A DNA stretch of 64,000 nt from Tolypeutes matacus (GCA_026826555.1 JAKSZT010054570.1:3478959-3542958); one strand, 5' to 3'. Counted from the stretch's first letter, positions 39,673 to 52,290 are shown. Translations and numbers: made by a program. Notes: generated by a model not told the origin, from the sequence alone.

Positions 39673-41116
39673 TAGTATATCATATCTCTTTAGCCTCCAT
39701 TCCCACTTGTTCTGATGAAAACTCCCAGACTTATCTTTGGGGAGCTGCTGCTCTATCATTGGAGTCAGTCTTGGACTAATTGTCAGTCAACATGTTCTTC
39801 CTTTGCCGGTCAAGATGTGAGGCAAATATATGCTGTGTACCCAAAATTCTAATGAAGCGATACAAAGTTTTGAGATCAATCAGTCTTATCATTGAAAGAG
39901 TGTTTGATGATGATTCCCGTTCCTTTCCCATCTAGGGCTGCCCGGCTTGTCTTTCCCACCACCTGCTTCCTGGGCTAATCCATCCATTCCAGGAGTTACA
40001 CTGTTCCTTACAATACACTCATTGAAAAAAAAAAAAAAAAACCTACATAGCTAGAGTGAGGTTTGCTGATTATATTTAAATAATCCTGTTTCAGTTGGGG
40101 TGTTAGATAGTATTGCTTCAGAAAAACACAAAACATGAATTGTTTTAAAGAAAAAAAAAATCTTAAATACTAAAAATGATGTGCAGACATAACAAAAGCT
40201 GGGAGGATTGGCAAATGACCTTGGTTAAGAAACATCATTTCAAAAATAATTGCCGTTAAAAATTGTCAGAGTATTTTTAGGAATTAAAATTGGGGTATCG
40301 AGAAAACATTAAAGTGTCAATGATTGGATTATTGGCCTGATCCTATCAAGAAAAAACAATACTCTAATTAATATATTAATGGTGTTAAAGGAGATAAAGA
40401 AGATAACTTTGGAAAAAAGAATAGTGCTATCCTTGGTCAAGACCTGGCCTTTTATTTTATTTTTTTAATCTAAAAATATTTATTAAGCTTATATCATAGA
40501 ATCTCATTTTTCTTTTTCCAGGTAAGATATTTTATTATTTTTGACATCATTGTCCTCAATTAGTAAAACACTAAATATTTAAATCTCTGGCAATCAAAAT
40601 CAAGAATCAAAGATGCAGATAATTGTGTGTGTACATATGTGTACCAGAACCATGCATTTGAAACTGGATGTTTCTTTTTAGGAGTGTTAGCAATTTTCAG
40701 TCCAGCTTTTACCGGACACATTGTTAAAAAATGTTATAGTCCCTTCATCTTCCAACTCCAACGAGCAAGTTATGATACCCCTTTGCCCCTCTTGCCTTGA
40801 GGTTCTTTGAGTTCCCGTTTGGATGTGAAATATCTGAAGGTTGAGGACTTCATTCCCGCTCATTTAATTCTTTATCAAATGTTTTTATTTTAAAACTCTT
40901 ATTTTTGAATTTGGGGATGAAGGTTGGGCTAAATATTTTAATACCTGAAAGTATTTTCAGCAAATGTTTTTTCTTCCAAATAATCACGCTCAGGGAAACA
41001 GTGATAAGAGGTGCAAGTCACATATAATCTACGCTAGTGAAGGAAGAGTTTGGGAAGTAACATTTTACTTTGAAAGGACATAACACCAAGCAGTAGGTTA
41101 TGTTTCCAATATGACC
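39673..41116. other. Intergenic DNA before the NEFM 3' end
   Basis: AT-rich, with A-runs at 40025-40040 and 40149-40160. I recognise no gene or interspersed repeat with confidence. Confidence 0.5.
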
Positions 41117-41122
41117 TTTATT
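41117..41122 (-). terminator. NEFM: NEFM poly(A) signal
   Basis: TTTATT on the plus strand is AATAAA for NEFM, about 465 bp after its stop codon. That spacing agrees with the short 3' UTR known for NEFM. The 3' UTR would cover about 41100-41587. Confidence 0.7.
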
Positions 41123-41587
41123 GAGCAAGTACTGCTGTGACGGGTAACACCAATCAATGAAAGGCTGCAAACTGTGCATGTCAACGAGGTTCTCCCATGA
41201 ACAAAAGTCCATTTTAAATGCACCAGTGAGGTAAACATAATTATCCTTATGTAGCTTTCTTAAGGCTAAGAGAGTTCTGTGTTTCATTTATAATTTTTGG
41301 CTCAGTTGGTTCTTTGCATAATACATCTCGAGACATCACCCCCAAGTGCCCCCCTTCCAACAGCTTAGGAAATTCGCAAATTCCCCAGGTACATACAATA
41401 TCATGCATTGGATCCCCCAAAGACTGAGGAGGGTGCACCCTGAGCTTGCATGCAGTTCCCTCATATTGCACAAAGTAAAATACAATGTCTGGACCCCCCA
41501 TGGGAGAACCCGTTCTGTTTTGAAGCTGTCAATCACATGCATTTTGAAATTTTCATATGGCTTAACCTTTTGCAGTGAATTCAAATC

Positions 41588-42944
41588 TTAGTCACTCTGG
41601 GTGACTTCCTTTACTATGGCATGTGAAGTGACCTTTTCTACCTTTTTAGTAGACACTAGTTTCTCCTCGAAGGTCTCTTCATGCTCCTCGACCTTTTGAG
41701 TGACGGTTACAGACTTAGTGATGTATTTGGTAGCACCATCTCCTCCCTCGCTGGTGATTGTTTCCACCTTTTTGGTCACCACCACTTTCTCCTCACCCCC
41801 CTTCTTTTCATCTGCTGGGCTTAAGTCTAACCCATTTGTGACTACCCCCTTCTCCTCTTCTGCCCCACTGCCTTTTTCCTTAGTTTCCTGCTCTTCTTCC
41901 TCTTTTCCTTCCACCTCCCCATTTACAGCTATGTCTTCCTTCAAGGATTCCTTTGAGCCCTGATCACCCCCCTCCTCCTCACCCCCTCCTTCCTCAGCTG
42001 CTTTCTCCTTCTCCTGTGGCTTCTCCTCCTCTTTGGCTTCTTTCTCCACCTTCCCCTTTACTGATTTGGTGACGGTGACTACCTCCTCCACCACGTCTTC
42101 CTTTACTGGGGATTCAGCTTTCTTCTTATCTGGCACATCTTTTGGTTTCTCTTCCTTTTTCTCTACCTTCTCTTCCTTGGGACTTTCCTTTGCTTCTTCT
42201 TTCTTGTCTTTCTCAGTTTTCTGTTCTTCCACTTTCTGTTCACCTTTTCCAGCCCCAGCTTCTATTTTTGGTTTTACCTCTTCCACCGGTGATTTGGGCA
42301 CAGGGGACTTGGCTTTCTCTGGCTTTTCCACCTTGGGTTTTGCCACCAGTTTCTCTTTGATGGCTACTTCTTCCGTCTTTTCCTCAGGTTTCTTTTCCTC
42401 CTTTGTTTCAGCTTCCTCTCCTTCACCTTCAGCCTCGGTTTCTCCTTCTTCTTCCTGCTCACCTTCCTCTTTTTCACTAGACCCTTCCTTCTCAGATCCT
42501 CCTTCTTCGGCTTGGTCTGATTTAGCACCCTCATCTTCTTCCTCCTCCTCTTCTTCTTCCTCCTTTCCCCCCTCTTCCTCTCCTTTAATTTCAGGTGCAG
42601 CAGCTTTCACTGGAGACTTCTTGGTAGCTGCAACTTCTTCTTCAGCTTCTTGTTCCTCTTCCTTTTCTGCTGCCTCTTCTTCCTTCTCCTCTTTCATGGA
42701 AACTGCCAATTCCTCTGCAATGGCTGTCAGGGCTTCTTCCATTTCTGACTTCTCATCCTCCACTTTGGTTTCCTCTATGATTTCCTCAACAAATTTGTGT
42801 TGAACCTTTAGCTTGGGAGCCTCTACCTTGGTTTTCTGAATCTTACCAGATATTGTGACTGAGGGCTGTCGGTATGTATAGAGTGGCCCAGTGATGCTTC
42901 CTGAAAATGTGCTAAATCTGGTCTCTTCACCCTCCAGAAGTTTT
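41588..42944 (-). CDS. NEFM: NEFM exon 3 coding part (rod end and side-arm tail)
   Basis: The acceptor is ctcctcag. The exon completes the split Arg402 codon, then [13 protein letters not shown] and the whole tail. The tail is dominated by GAA/GAG/AAG codons, so the sense strand is strongly purine-rich. It ends [14 protein letters not shown] and a TAA at 41590-41588. This is the largest and fastest-evolving NEFM exon. Confidence 0.96.
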
Positions 42945-45900
42945 CTGAGGAGAGAAGCAAGGACAAGACACAGTTAAAATCTCAATAGGCCTCCCAAGCT
43001 TCATTTCATTATGGGTAATGCAGTAGTCACCTTTGAATAAATAGACCCACATTAATAAAAGATTCCACCAAGCCAGTGTAATTCTTGCAATACCAGTATA
43101 TTGTGTGTTTCAGTGACAATCACAGATCATCTCTGATTAACCTGCTGCAGTAATTTCCACATCCAGCTACTAAATCTCAATCCTGCAGCATTCCATTTGG
43201 TGCAACATGAGTATGCTAAAAAAGTGCCCCACGAGCCAGGAACAACTTAGTGTCCACCATCAGCACTTGGACTTTCAGGATGTATACTAAATTTTTTAAA
43301 GCAAACATAAGTGTTCAAAATATTTAAAAAATTAAGCATATTACAGAACTTAAGCCAAATCAATTGATACCTATGTACTAATATGGATGTGTCAAGTTAT
43401 AAATTGGTCTTCAATTTTAATCATAAAGTGTCTCTTTACTATAATTATTCTGCTTTCCTGAAAAGATAGCCTTGTGAGTGTAATTTACTCTTTAATATTT
43501 TGATTACCTTATTGAGAGTATAAAATCTGTTTATTCAAAACTTTGAACTTAGTGAACAGGAAATTTGCATGTTAGTAGCCATCTTATTTTCTCTGTCTAT
43601 ACATTTGTACCTACACATACAGGACATACATAGATATATAATCTATACTAAGCAGTCTGATATATTTTAACGTATCTAAATCATATATACCTATAAAGTA
43701 AATATGTTTATATTGCAATATATCAATCTATACCTGTTCTCAGCCAGATGATGGCAATAGTAAGCTATAACAGAGAAAAAGAGAAATAGAATGCCCTGAT
43801 GTTTGCCCTCGACATAATCATAAAGTTGAAAAGTTGAAACCATCAGGTGAAATATTGAAAATTAAACATCTGTTTTTGCTTCAAACATGCAGAAAACATT
43901 TCCACTACAATACAAAATTTAAATATCCGCGTTGAAATTAATCAGTTCCCCACCACAAAACACTTTATTTCTACTACTGCTCATTCCTTTAAAGCTGTGT
44001 GAAAAGTGGTAAAACTGCATGTGCATTCTTTAGAAAAAATTTTCTTCTTAATTAAGGAAGAAAACCAAGCGCTGCTTTAAGACTCCTGCAACCCGCCTGC
44101 TTTAACTCAATTGGCGGAGGCTCTGCCTCTCTGCAGTGCGGTGGGCATTGCGGCCACGTCCGCAGTGAGCACTGTACCTGTATGCAGCGATCTCTATATC
44201 CAGAGCCATCTTGACGTTGAGGAGATCTTGATATTCTCGCAAATGACGAGCCATTTCCCACTTTGTGCCCCGAAGCTCATTTTCCAACTGCTGGATGGTG
44301 TCCTGAAACAGGCACAGGGAGTCCCTGTAGACTCATCCTTCCAAACCGCAACCTCCTTTACAAACCGCTTACTGTCCCCTTCTCTCGCTCACCCCTCACC
44401 CCTGCTTCGCTCCAGCTCTGCAAACCTCTTGGACATCGCTTCCAGATTTTTTTTTTTTTTTTTTTTTTTAAATATAAGGGGTTCTCATGGGAAGCGGCTG
44501 TGGCTCGATCAGTAGGGCTCGCGTTTACCATGTGGGAGGCCCTGGGTTCGGTTCCCCGGGCCTCCTGGTGAGGGCGGGCCCGCCCGCATGGCGTGGTTGG
44601 CTGACCCGGCGAGCACGGGCAGCAGGGGGGGGAGGGATAAATGAATAAATAAATAAAATCTTAAAAAAAAATAAATATAAGGGGTTCTCAAACAAGGAAA
44701 CATGATCAGTAAGACATTTCCTGGACATTTCCACGCCTTGAGACTTAACCTAGAAGCGGTCTCAACAAGAAACAAACATGCATGAGAAAACCCCACGGTT
44801 GACCCTGCTTTTCCCATCTGAGCCCTTTGTCCTGAAGCCAGTGTTGAGAGTTTTGATCACAACCCGAATAGTAGGGAATACGTGTGTTTCTGCAAAAGCT
44901 ATCCTAAAGTTGCTGCTTTATCGACCACTTTCTTTAAACGCCCAAGCATGCAAAACTAAAAGTCCCGAGAAAACAAAGCACGCCCCCCTTAAGTTCAGGG
45001 CTCTCAAGCAGCGGGGGTTAACGCATGGGGGACGAGTGTGGCTGGGATGCGGACAGGCGAGGACAATTTGCACTAGCTTGGGTCTGTGCGCGCGCGCTCA
45101 CGGGTGAGCGGCCACCAGGGAGCGCGGCGGAGCGGGCGCCTGGGCGCGCGCTCGAGTGTCGGGGGCGCGCGGCGCTGGCGCTGGCGCAGGCTAGCCACGC
45201 AGCCCGGGTTCCTACCTGGTAGCTGCTGAGGTCGTGGTTGTGGCGCTCCTCGATGTCGCTGAGCTGTCGCTCCAGGGATTCCTTGGTGCCGCGCACCGAT
45301 TCCAGCTCGATGCTCTTGGACTGCAGCTGGCGCCGGTACTCGGCGATCTCCTCTTTGGCGGATCGGATGGCCTCCTTGTTATGTTCCGCCGCCTCGGTGA
45401 GCTTGGCGTAGCGGCACTTAAACCACTCTTCGGCCTGGTGCATGTTTTGGTCGGAGTGGCATTCGAGCTGGGAGCGAATCTCCTTCAGCGCGGACGAGAT
45501 GTCTGTCTTCAGATAGTCTTTGCGCTCCACGGTGATATGCGACGCCTGGATCTGGGCCAGCAGGTCTGCCACCTCCTCCTCGTGATTGCTTCGCAGGAAG
45601 GCCACTTCATCTTGCAACGACTGTACCTTCTTGTCCAGCTCCACCTTCACCAGCGACGCCTCCTCTATGTCTTTGCGCAGCGCGCGGATGGCGGCCTCGG
45701 TGTCGTCGCGCAGCCGTGCCTCCTCCTCGAAGCGCTCCTTGAGCCGGTGGATGTCCTCCTCCAGGTGGTCCGAGTCCAGCTGTACCTGTGCCTTCTCGTG
45801 GTTCACCATCTCGAGAGTGGCGCGCAGCTCGCGGATTTCCTGGTCGTACGCGTCGCCCAGCTGGGCGTGCGAGGCCTGCTTCTGCCGCAGTGCTTGGATC

Positions 45901-46295
45901 TCCGCCTCGATCTCCTTGTTCTGCTGCTCCAGGTAGTGCACCTTCTCGATGTAGCCCGCGAAGCGATCGTTCAGCCCCTGCAACTGCTCCTTCTCGTTGG
46001 AGCGGGACAGCTTGAAGTCGCCGCCGGGCCCGGAGCCGCCGTTGAGCAGGGACGAGGACTGGCTGAAGTCCAGGCTGCTCTCGGCCGAGCTGAGCATGGC
46101 CGAGCTGTAGGCGAGGCGCGGGGCAAGCGCGCTGCGCTTGTAGGACGAGGACACGGTGCTGGGCGAGCCGCGGGACCACGACTGCGAGCGGAAGCCGCTG
46201 GACGGGGAGCCGCTTACGCGGCTGAAGCTGGAGCGGGTCTCGGTTACCCGCCGGTAGGCGGACGGGTTGCCCAGCGAGTCCAACGTGTAGCTCAT
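41588..46295 (-). CDS. NEFM: Neurofilament medium polypeptide, complete gene (3 coding exons)
   Basis: Type IV intermediate filament subunit that co-assembles with NEFL and projects a phosphorylated side arm controlling axonal spacing. Coding exons, read on the minus strand, are 46295-45216, 44302-44178 and 42944-41588, with consensus borders. The total is 2562 nt, or 853 residues plus stop. The Ser/Arg-rich head covers about residues 1-103. The rod runs from about 104 to 409, with LNDR at 108-111 and KLLEGEE at 403-409. The Glu/Lys tail has only three KSP motifs (residues 511-513, 613-615, 618-620) and the conserved C-terminus ending KEVTQSD. The human protein is about 916 residues with an expanded KSP block, as I recall. 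The start [10 protein letters not shown] is the family start, and the open frame upstream of it has no ATG. Introns 1 and 2 (913 and 1233 bp, phases 0 and 2) match NEFL. No disruption is seen. Confidence 0.97.
44178..44302 (-). CDS. NEFM: NEFM exon 2 (residues 361-402)
   Basis: 125 bp, the same length and phase as NEFL exon 2. It encodes [20 protein letters not shown] and then the conserved [15 protein letters not shown]. The acceptor is tgtttcag and the donor TACAG|gtacag. Confidence 0.96.
44303..45215 (-). other. NEFM: NEFM intron 1
   Basis: 913 bp. GC-rich at the donor end (CpG island spill-over). Nearer exon 2 it carries a T-run at about 44447-44469 and a young SINE at 44488-44672. Intron 2 (42945-44177) is AT-rich with no recognised repeat. 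Confidence 0.9.
44488..44672 (+). repeat. Young full-length DAS-SINE in NEFM intron 1
   Basis: tRNA-like head with gtggctcgatcagtagg and gggttcggttcccc boxes, a CpG-rich body and a (TAAA)n/A tail. It is flanked by a perfect 18-bp duplication, aaatataaggggttctca at 44470-44487 and 44673-44690. It lies antisense to NEFM. The perfect duplication and retained CpGs argue for recent insertion. Confidence 0.93.
45216..46295 (-). CDS. NEFM: NEFM exon 1 coding part (residues 1-360)
   Basis: Head and most of the rod, ending ...HNHDLSSYQ at a CCAG|gtagga donor, phase 0. The start context is ccaccaagATG. Codon use is GC-rich, in line with the CpG island. Confidence 0.96.
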
Positions 46296-46352
46296 CTTGG
46301 TGGCCTTGGGGCGTGTGGCTGTCACAGCGTTCTCCCGGCCTAGCTGCAGCCC

Positions 46353-46359
46353 ATTTATA
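46353..46359 (-). promoter_or_regulatory. NEFM: NEFM TATA box
   Basis: TATAAAT on the minus strand, 58 bp upstream of the NEFM start codon. This predicts a very short 5' UTR of roughly 30 bases. Confidence 0.8.
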
Positions 46360-46360
46360 G

Positions 46361-46395
46361 CAGCTGCAGCTGGTGCCGGGCCAGGGCCCCGCCCC
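46361..46395 (-). promoter_or_regulatory. NEFM: NEFM proximal E-boxes and GC box
   Basis: Two adjacent CAGCTG E-boxes (46361-46366 and 46367-46372) and an Sp1-type GC box (46387-46395) stand immediately upstream of the TATA box. CAGCTG can bind bHLH proteins. Function here is inferred only from motif and position. Confidence 0.45.
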
Positions 46396-46640
46396 GTGGA
46401 GGCGGCGGCCGAGGAGGCGGGGACTGCGGGCACCCGGGGCTGGAGATGCGGGTAGGGGTGGGGGTGGGGGGCGGCTTAGCGGTGATTCAGCGCCGGCTCC
46501 ACGTGGGCTGGTGCGGCAACCGACCCCGGACTTTGCTGCCCGGGTCCATTCCCTCCCCCACAGCTTCCCTTTCGGGTCCAGAGCACTCATCGCCCCGCAA
46601 TCCCCTCTCTCCTCTGCTCACCACCTTGGGATAGCATTTT

Positions 46641-48263
46641 ACGCTCTCGGTGCGAACATCCATCCAACGCCCTTTGTCTAGTCACTTTCCCTTTGGGGCA
46701 GCTCTTCGCCAGAACCCCTGGCCTCCTTGTTCTTCTTTAGCCCTCTCCACTCTTATCCTCACGCCTTTTTCTTCTTTTTGTCCTTTCCTCGTTACTTTTT
46801 CCCTTTACCCATCTTCGGTGCTTTATCACTTCCCTCTTTGGCACCTCTTCTCTCTCCCACTTCTAGCCTTCCTTATCCCAGTCGCCCCTCAGCCCCTTCC
46901 TCCGGGACCTTTTTCTTCCTATTCTTTCCTCCTCCCCTTCTCTGTCCTCCCTTCCCCCTCCACTTCTTCTATCCCCTCCCCCACCCTCTTCTCCTCAGGC
47001 CTTCCTCCCCTTCCCCCACCAGTCCCTGTATTAAAGCAGCAGGAGTCAGCGCAGAGGAGTTGGGCCTAGAAGAGAGAGAGAAAGAGAGAAAAAAAGACTT
47101 TGAGGAACGGTCGGCGGAGGCTTCAGAAAGGGGACAAAGAGAACGGGCCGGGGCAGTTATTAGTATAAAAAGTGAGCTATGGCGATACGTTCTGCTTAAC
47201 GTTTGGGGGACGTCCGCGGCTTCCGCAGCGGCAGAAGGTAAGGCGCTGGTGCGCTCTATGGCGCCGGCAGCACCAAGGACAGCGCCCAGGCCTGCGAGCC
47301 TGGAGATTTAGCAGCCCGCGGGGTTGACACCCAGCGTCGCCTTCGGGTTAGCGAGATTTCCCTTCCTTCTTCCCGAGTAAATACAATTAAAGACTGTAGT
47401 GACTGTTTGCTGGAGCCAAGCTGGGATAGCACGCTAAGAGTTCTCTGCAATGCAGAGTTGACAAGATGAACAGATTGCAGATTTTGAGTGCAACTAAAAT
47501 TCGTTGAAGTCAGTTAACAGAAATAGTATACTTGTAGCCCAGTTTGAGTTGCCTAACATATGATGGATGCAGAAATTAGAGATATAGGGCCTCTCTATTT
47601 GAAGGTCAAACGTTCCTTGGAAAGGGGAATTTGAAATCAACTGGGGTAAAAAGTCCAGGGAAATATAGTTTATGCTATGTTTGATCACACACAATTGCCT
47701 TGTCATCTTTCAGTTCAGTACTCCCTACACATAACTGCAAAGGTTGAAAAGACATCTAAATTAATTTAAAAGTTGCCAAAATGGTTCAGCACAGCCTTGA
47801 TTAAAACCAGATATTTCCCCTCTTTTAAATGTAATATATCTCCCCATTTAGATGTTAATGACTGATTTGGAATAGGTTCCCACACTTTTAACATGTTTAT
47901 TTAAATTTTAAAAATCGACATGGATTTCCTGCTGTCTGATGCACTACTAACAGTTGAACTGTCCCTCTATTTTGGATGGTACCTTAGGGATAATTCAGGG
48001 TAGAAAAGCCCAGAATACTGCAAAGCAAAAAAATAGAATGCAGAACTAATGGCGATGTTTGCCAGGACCATAGGCACAAGTGACTACATGTGAAATGCTT
48101 GCTGCGGCTGAGAAGAAACCAAGGCTTGTGAAGAGGAGAGACCCCTGACTCAACTAGCTTCTTTTCACTGCATGTTTCCTCTAGTCTATATTTCATTAAA
48201 TGACATGGTGATATTAATCAGTAAGTAATCAAAAAGACCAGGGTTTCTGGTGTTTTTTTCTTT

Positions 48264-48307
<44 letters not shown>

Positions 48308-51300
48308 CTTCCTTTCTTTTTAAATAAGCTCTCTTGGCCCATTTGTATTTTAAAATAAGAGAGGTCAATTTAAGGAGCTACTTGTGGTTCATCGATGTGC
48401 AACTGCAGCATTGCAGGCTATGTGGGGGAAATATGTTCGTTTGCTGAGTGAGGAGTTACTCAAGCAAGGGGACCCCAGTCTCAAAATGTTGGGAGAGACA
48501 GGTGACACAGTGAGGGAACTGATTTGTAGGTATGGTAGAAAAACAGGATTTTCTGGTTTCAGATGGAGACATAAAGGAAAAGAGAAAGAAAAAAAAACTG
48601 TCTTTTGAAAAGCACTGTCCATCACAGGGTTGCACTCAGCAGGATGTCATGTAGGTAAGACAAGATGCTGACTATAAGAGTTGGCTATTTGAAAAAGGAG
48701 ATGTAAATTATTGTTACTTATTACTTATTGCTTTTATTAAAAATACAAAAACCCTAGGCGTATGGACTGAAAACACTTTCTGCAGTGAGAGCACATGGTC
48801 TACTGTTAGTTTTCTTCAGTGCTTTGAAATGAGATGGCTCTGTAGAGAGACATTTACAAGGAAACACATGTCTAACTTCACAACTAGCCTGTTTTGCCTT
48901 ATATCTAAAATGGCTCAGAAATTGTTAAGCTTCCAACTGGTTACAGAAGGAGGTAAGCGTTGCATACACACAAAATAGCGGCTAATTATTCAGGCTAAAT
49001 CTGTTGCCTATAGCTTAAAATTGTAACTTCAATGGAACACAAAATATTGACTAGTCTGGGCACAATAGCGTAATGAAGAGAATATATAACTGTCATTTTA
49101 GTAAGAGAAAAAGTTCCAATGGCATGAAAATGATTGATCCAGCTCCAGGTTTAGCAGAGTATTTTCTTTTATATTAGACTCTTTCACGTCAACCACTCTT
49201 CCTGAAGGTGACTTGAAGGTTATACCCATCCGTGAATTTAGTATAAAAATTAAAAAAAAAAAACAAAAAACTTTCACAGACATTCTTTTCCTTTTGTCTC
49301 ATATTGTTTTGAAGAACATTTTCTACCCTAGTATTTTTCATAGAAAGAAATGTAAAGTTTTGCATTCTTTACCCTAATGCCACTAAGACTATGGAATCTT
49401 CTAAATATATTAATGAGAGAAAATAAACATGGGGATTCTGTCTTAATTTACAACCTTGCCTTGATGGAGTTGAATTTGGCTATGATACTTTTATAATTTA
49501 TTCTAAGTAAGGAAGTTACACGTACAATTTAGATGTAAGCCATTTTAAGTGAAATCATCTCTGTACTGTTGTTTCATAAGTTATGGTCTGCTTTGAATCA
49601 CTTTATAGAGAAATACACAGCATGCTCCAATCTATGTGTTCTTTCACACATAGAAGTAGGTAAAGTACAATATTAACCTTGCAGTTTGTGAGGTTATTTT
49701 GGGTCTTATCTAATAATAATGGAAAAATATTCTTTGCATAAGAGGCTTATGCATTGGGTCAGGAAAAAAGATTGAAAAATAAGGATGTGGGTGTTTTCTC
49801 CCCTATTCCTCTGTTTCCTTACATTTCCTTCTTTTAATGAATAGTTTTTCTGATATATGTATAAATGCAAAGAGGATGAGATGTGGGAACCAGGCAAGAA
49901 GCAAGATGCTCCGATGGAAGACACTACTGTCAAACTGGTAGGATGCCTCTATCCAAGATTAGGCGATTTGTACTTTCTTCTAACCTACAATGATGTCTTG
50001 AACCTGGTCCTTTTGCTTGGGATCTGATTCTGGAACTCATGGATAAAAAATCATTTATAAATTATCCTTTGATAATTATTTAAGGGGTTGTTGATGTAGG
50101 GAGTTAGAGACTGAGTCTGCTGGAGTGGGAATATAAGGAAAAAACCTGTAATACTTATTTCTACTTGAGCCTTGGTATATAAACACTTTAGAAGCAACTT
50201 TTGAGTTTTGGGCTTTTTGATTTTAAATATTGAAAGCAAAATAAATATATCCCCAGGGAGAAAGGCTATTCCTTGTCAGGATAATTGGGACGTGCGTGTC
50301 CCTATTGTCTTTAATTAAAACAAGTCCTCGTGAATCACTGTGTCCTTTTTTTCTGACATTTAGCCACTAAAATGGTGTTTGTTTCCCTTGCCAAATGATT
50401 TCTTAATTGAATATTGTCTTATTTTTCTGTCAGTGACTGTTTTCATAAGTATTTAAAAAACCGAAAGCCTTTTATATCTTTATTTTGTTCCAGATATAAA
50501 CTTAATCAGCTTTGAAATTCTATATCTGGAAATTCCATGCTTTATACTAAAGTTTTCAGCTTAACACAGCTTGCTTATTTTCTGCTGTGTAATGCTTTCA
50601 CCTCACCACTGTGTAATCAGTTATGTGAAAGCCAGAGGAGGAGGTCTTAGAATTTTTTAAGTCTTTAATATAGTCTTGCTAAAATTGATTCTCAAAGACA
50701 GTAGTTTAGTAATAATGTAAACTAAAATGTTACTGCTGTGTTAAATTTCATCGTGCTCTTATTTGAACACATTGCCTTTATCTACAAGCGGCAGATCTTG
50801 ATTCTATGTACTTGAATTTTTAAAACACTGCATTGCACATAACTCTGCACAAGAGTAGCCATGTAATATTTACAGTGTATTTTATCCCAAGCTTACCAAG
50901 GCCTGACTTAGCAAGATACATGATTCTTTTATTAGAAACCCTTAATTAAAATAAGCTTAGAAAACTAGAGCAGATCAATGATATATTATCTTCGGATGAA
51001 ATTTCTAAAGGGAGCTAAACTCAGGGACATAAAACAAAATCAGGAAGAAGCTCCACCTAGTTATTGCATCTCATTGTTCCAGGTCTGGGTTCTTTCTTGG
51101 CAAGTAGGAAAAGCAGTATTATTTTATAATTCTCTGAAAATAGGTTCACTGTCATAGCTTTCCCTTGCTACTTATATAACCAAGAACATGATATATTTTA
51201 AAATATTTAATTCACATTTTTGTTAACATTAATATATTCTTTGTGTAGAAATTTTACAAATGCAGAGAAACAATAATTTAAATATTTTCTTCTTGTTTTT

Positions 51301-52057
51301 TTCCTCTGTAATTTAAATATAGATGATATCTTTCTGTGTATATAATTTCATGCCCTGCTTTGTAAAATAAATATATCTGAATAGGTAATTTGCTATTTTT
51401 AGAGGAAGGAACATGGTAATCTATGCCACAAAGACACTGGGTTTTAGCCAGGTCTTTCAGTTTTATTTTCCTCTTTAAAAAAAACTTTAAAAGGTCCTTT
51501 AGATCAAGAATGATAAAATAATACTTGATGATGATGATGACAACAGTGATAACAATGGTAATGGATCAGGCAAGCCTAATTGGGTCCTAGTTTTAATTTC
51601 TGTCTCTCTCTCTCTCTGTTTCTCTGCCTGCCTGTCTCTCTCGTTTTTTGAAAGCAGTGTCATCATGAAGTTGAAGGCAATGGTGAGACAGACCTGTAAT
51701 CTGACTAAGTCAGGCCCAAATACTGTATTCCTTTATATCTAATGGCACCCTGGAGCACAAAACCATCATCATCACCACCGTCAGATTTTACATGTGAACA
51801 ACACTTTACATTAAAGAAGCAAAATGAAACAAAACTATATATTTTATCTGTCTGAGCACTGGGCACAGACAGAGTAAAGCATAAATTGCTATTCCCATCT
51901 GACAAAATTGATGAAGAGATTTGTCCAACTCCATATATCTGGTAAGTATGGAACCAGGACCGGACCACAGATTTTCTAATACCAGTGCTAACATTTACTT
52001 TTTCTCCCTTTAATAGGGTATCTACTCTCAATCAGTATGAAAAAAAAAAGTAGGTAG
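46641..52057. other. NEFM upstream region, no gene seen
   Basis: A C/T-rich stretch (46680-47030) passes into unique-looking AT-rich DNA. A (CT)n microsatellite lies at about 48267-48302. No open frame has support as a gene. Confidence 0.5.
48267..48302. repeat. (CT)n microsatellite
   Basis: An uninterrupted run of CT dinucleotides, followed by a degenerate ttctttcttcctttc tail. Confidence 0.95.
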
Positions 52058-52290
52058 ATAATGGCAATATCAGTAACATTTATTAAGTGCTTCCTATGTG
52101 CCAAGACTTTACTGGATTATCTCATTTAATCATCACAACAATCCTATGAGATAGACACTATTACTCTTCTCATTTTGTAGAACATGCAAGTGAGACAGAG
52201 GCACAGAGAGGTGAAGTACCTTTCACAGGTAGGAAATGATGAAGTTGAGATATGAATTTAGGTACGACTGACTTCAAGGATGACCTTTAC
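52058..52290 (-). repeat. MIR, nearly full length
   Basis: catttattaagtgcttcctatg, tctcatttaatcatcac, caatcctatgagatagacac and cagaggcacagagaggtgaag are reverse MIR words and among the best preserved here. Confidence 0.75.

Larger units (their letters stand above)
45000..46640. other. CpG island over NEFM promoter and exon 1
   Basis: Dense CpG and high G+C from the start of intron 1 through exon 1 and the promoter, contrasting with the AT-rich flanks. Edges estimated by eye. Confidence 0.75.

Noticed and set aside
42033..42803. 256-codon Ser/Phe-rich frame antisense to the NEFM tail
   Set aside because: Complement of GAA/GAG/AAG codons gives TTC/CTC/CTT. Low-complexity shadow.
45234..46343. 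369-codon open frame antisense to NEFM exon 1
   Set aside because: Same shadow effect. The Leu-rich peptide is the complement of the Glu/Gln/Lys-rich rod.
46296..46433. In-frame N-terminal extension of NEFM
   Set aside because: It has no ATG and spans the TATA box, so it is not in the normal transcript. [10 protein letters not shown] is the family start.
45607..46590. 327-codon frame overlapping NEFM exon 1 in another frame
   Set aside because: Arg/Pro/Ala-rich product typical of an out-of-frame CpG island. No family resemblance.
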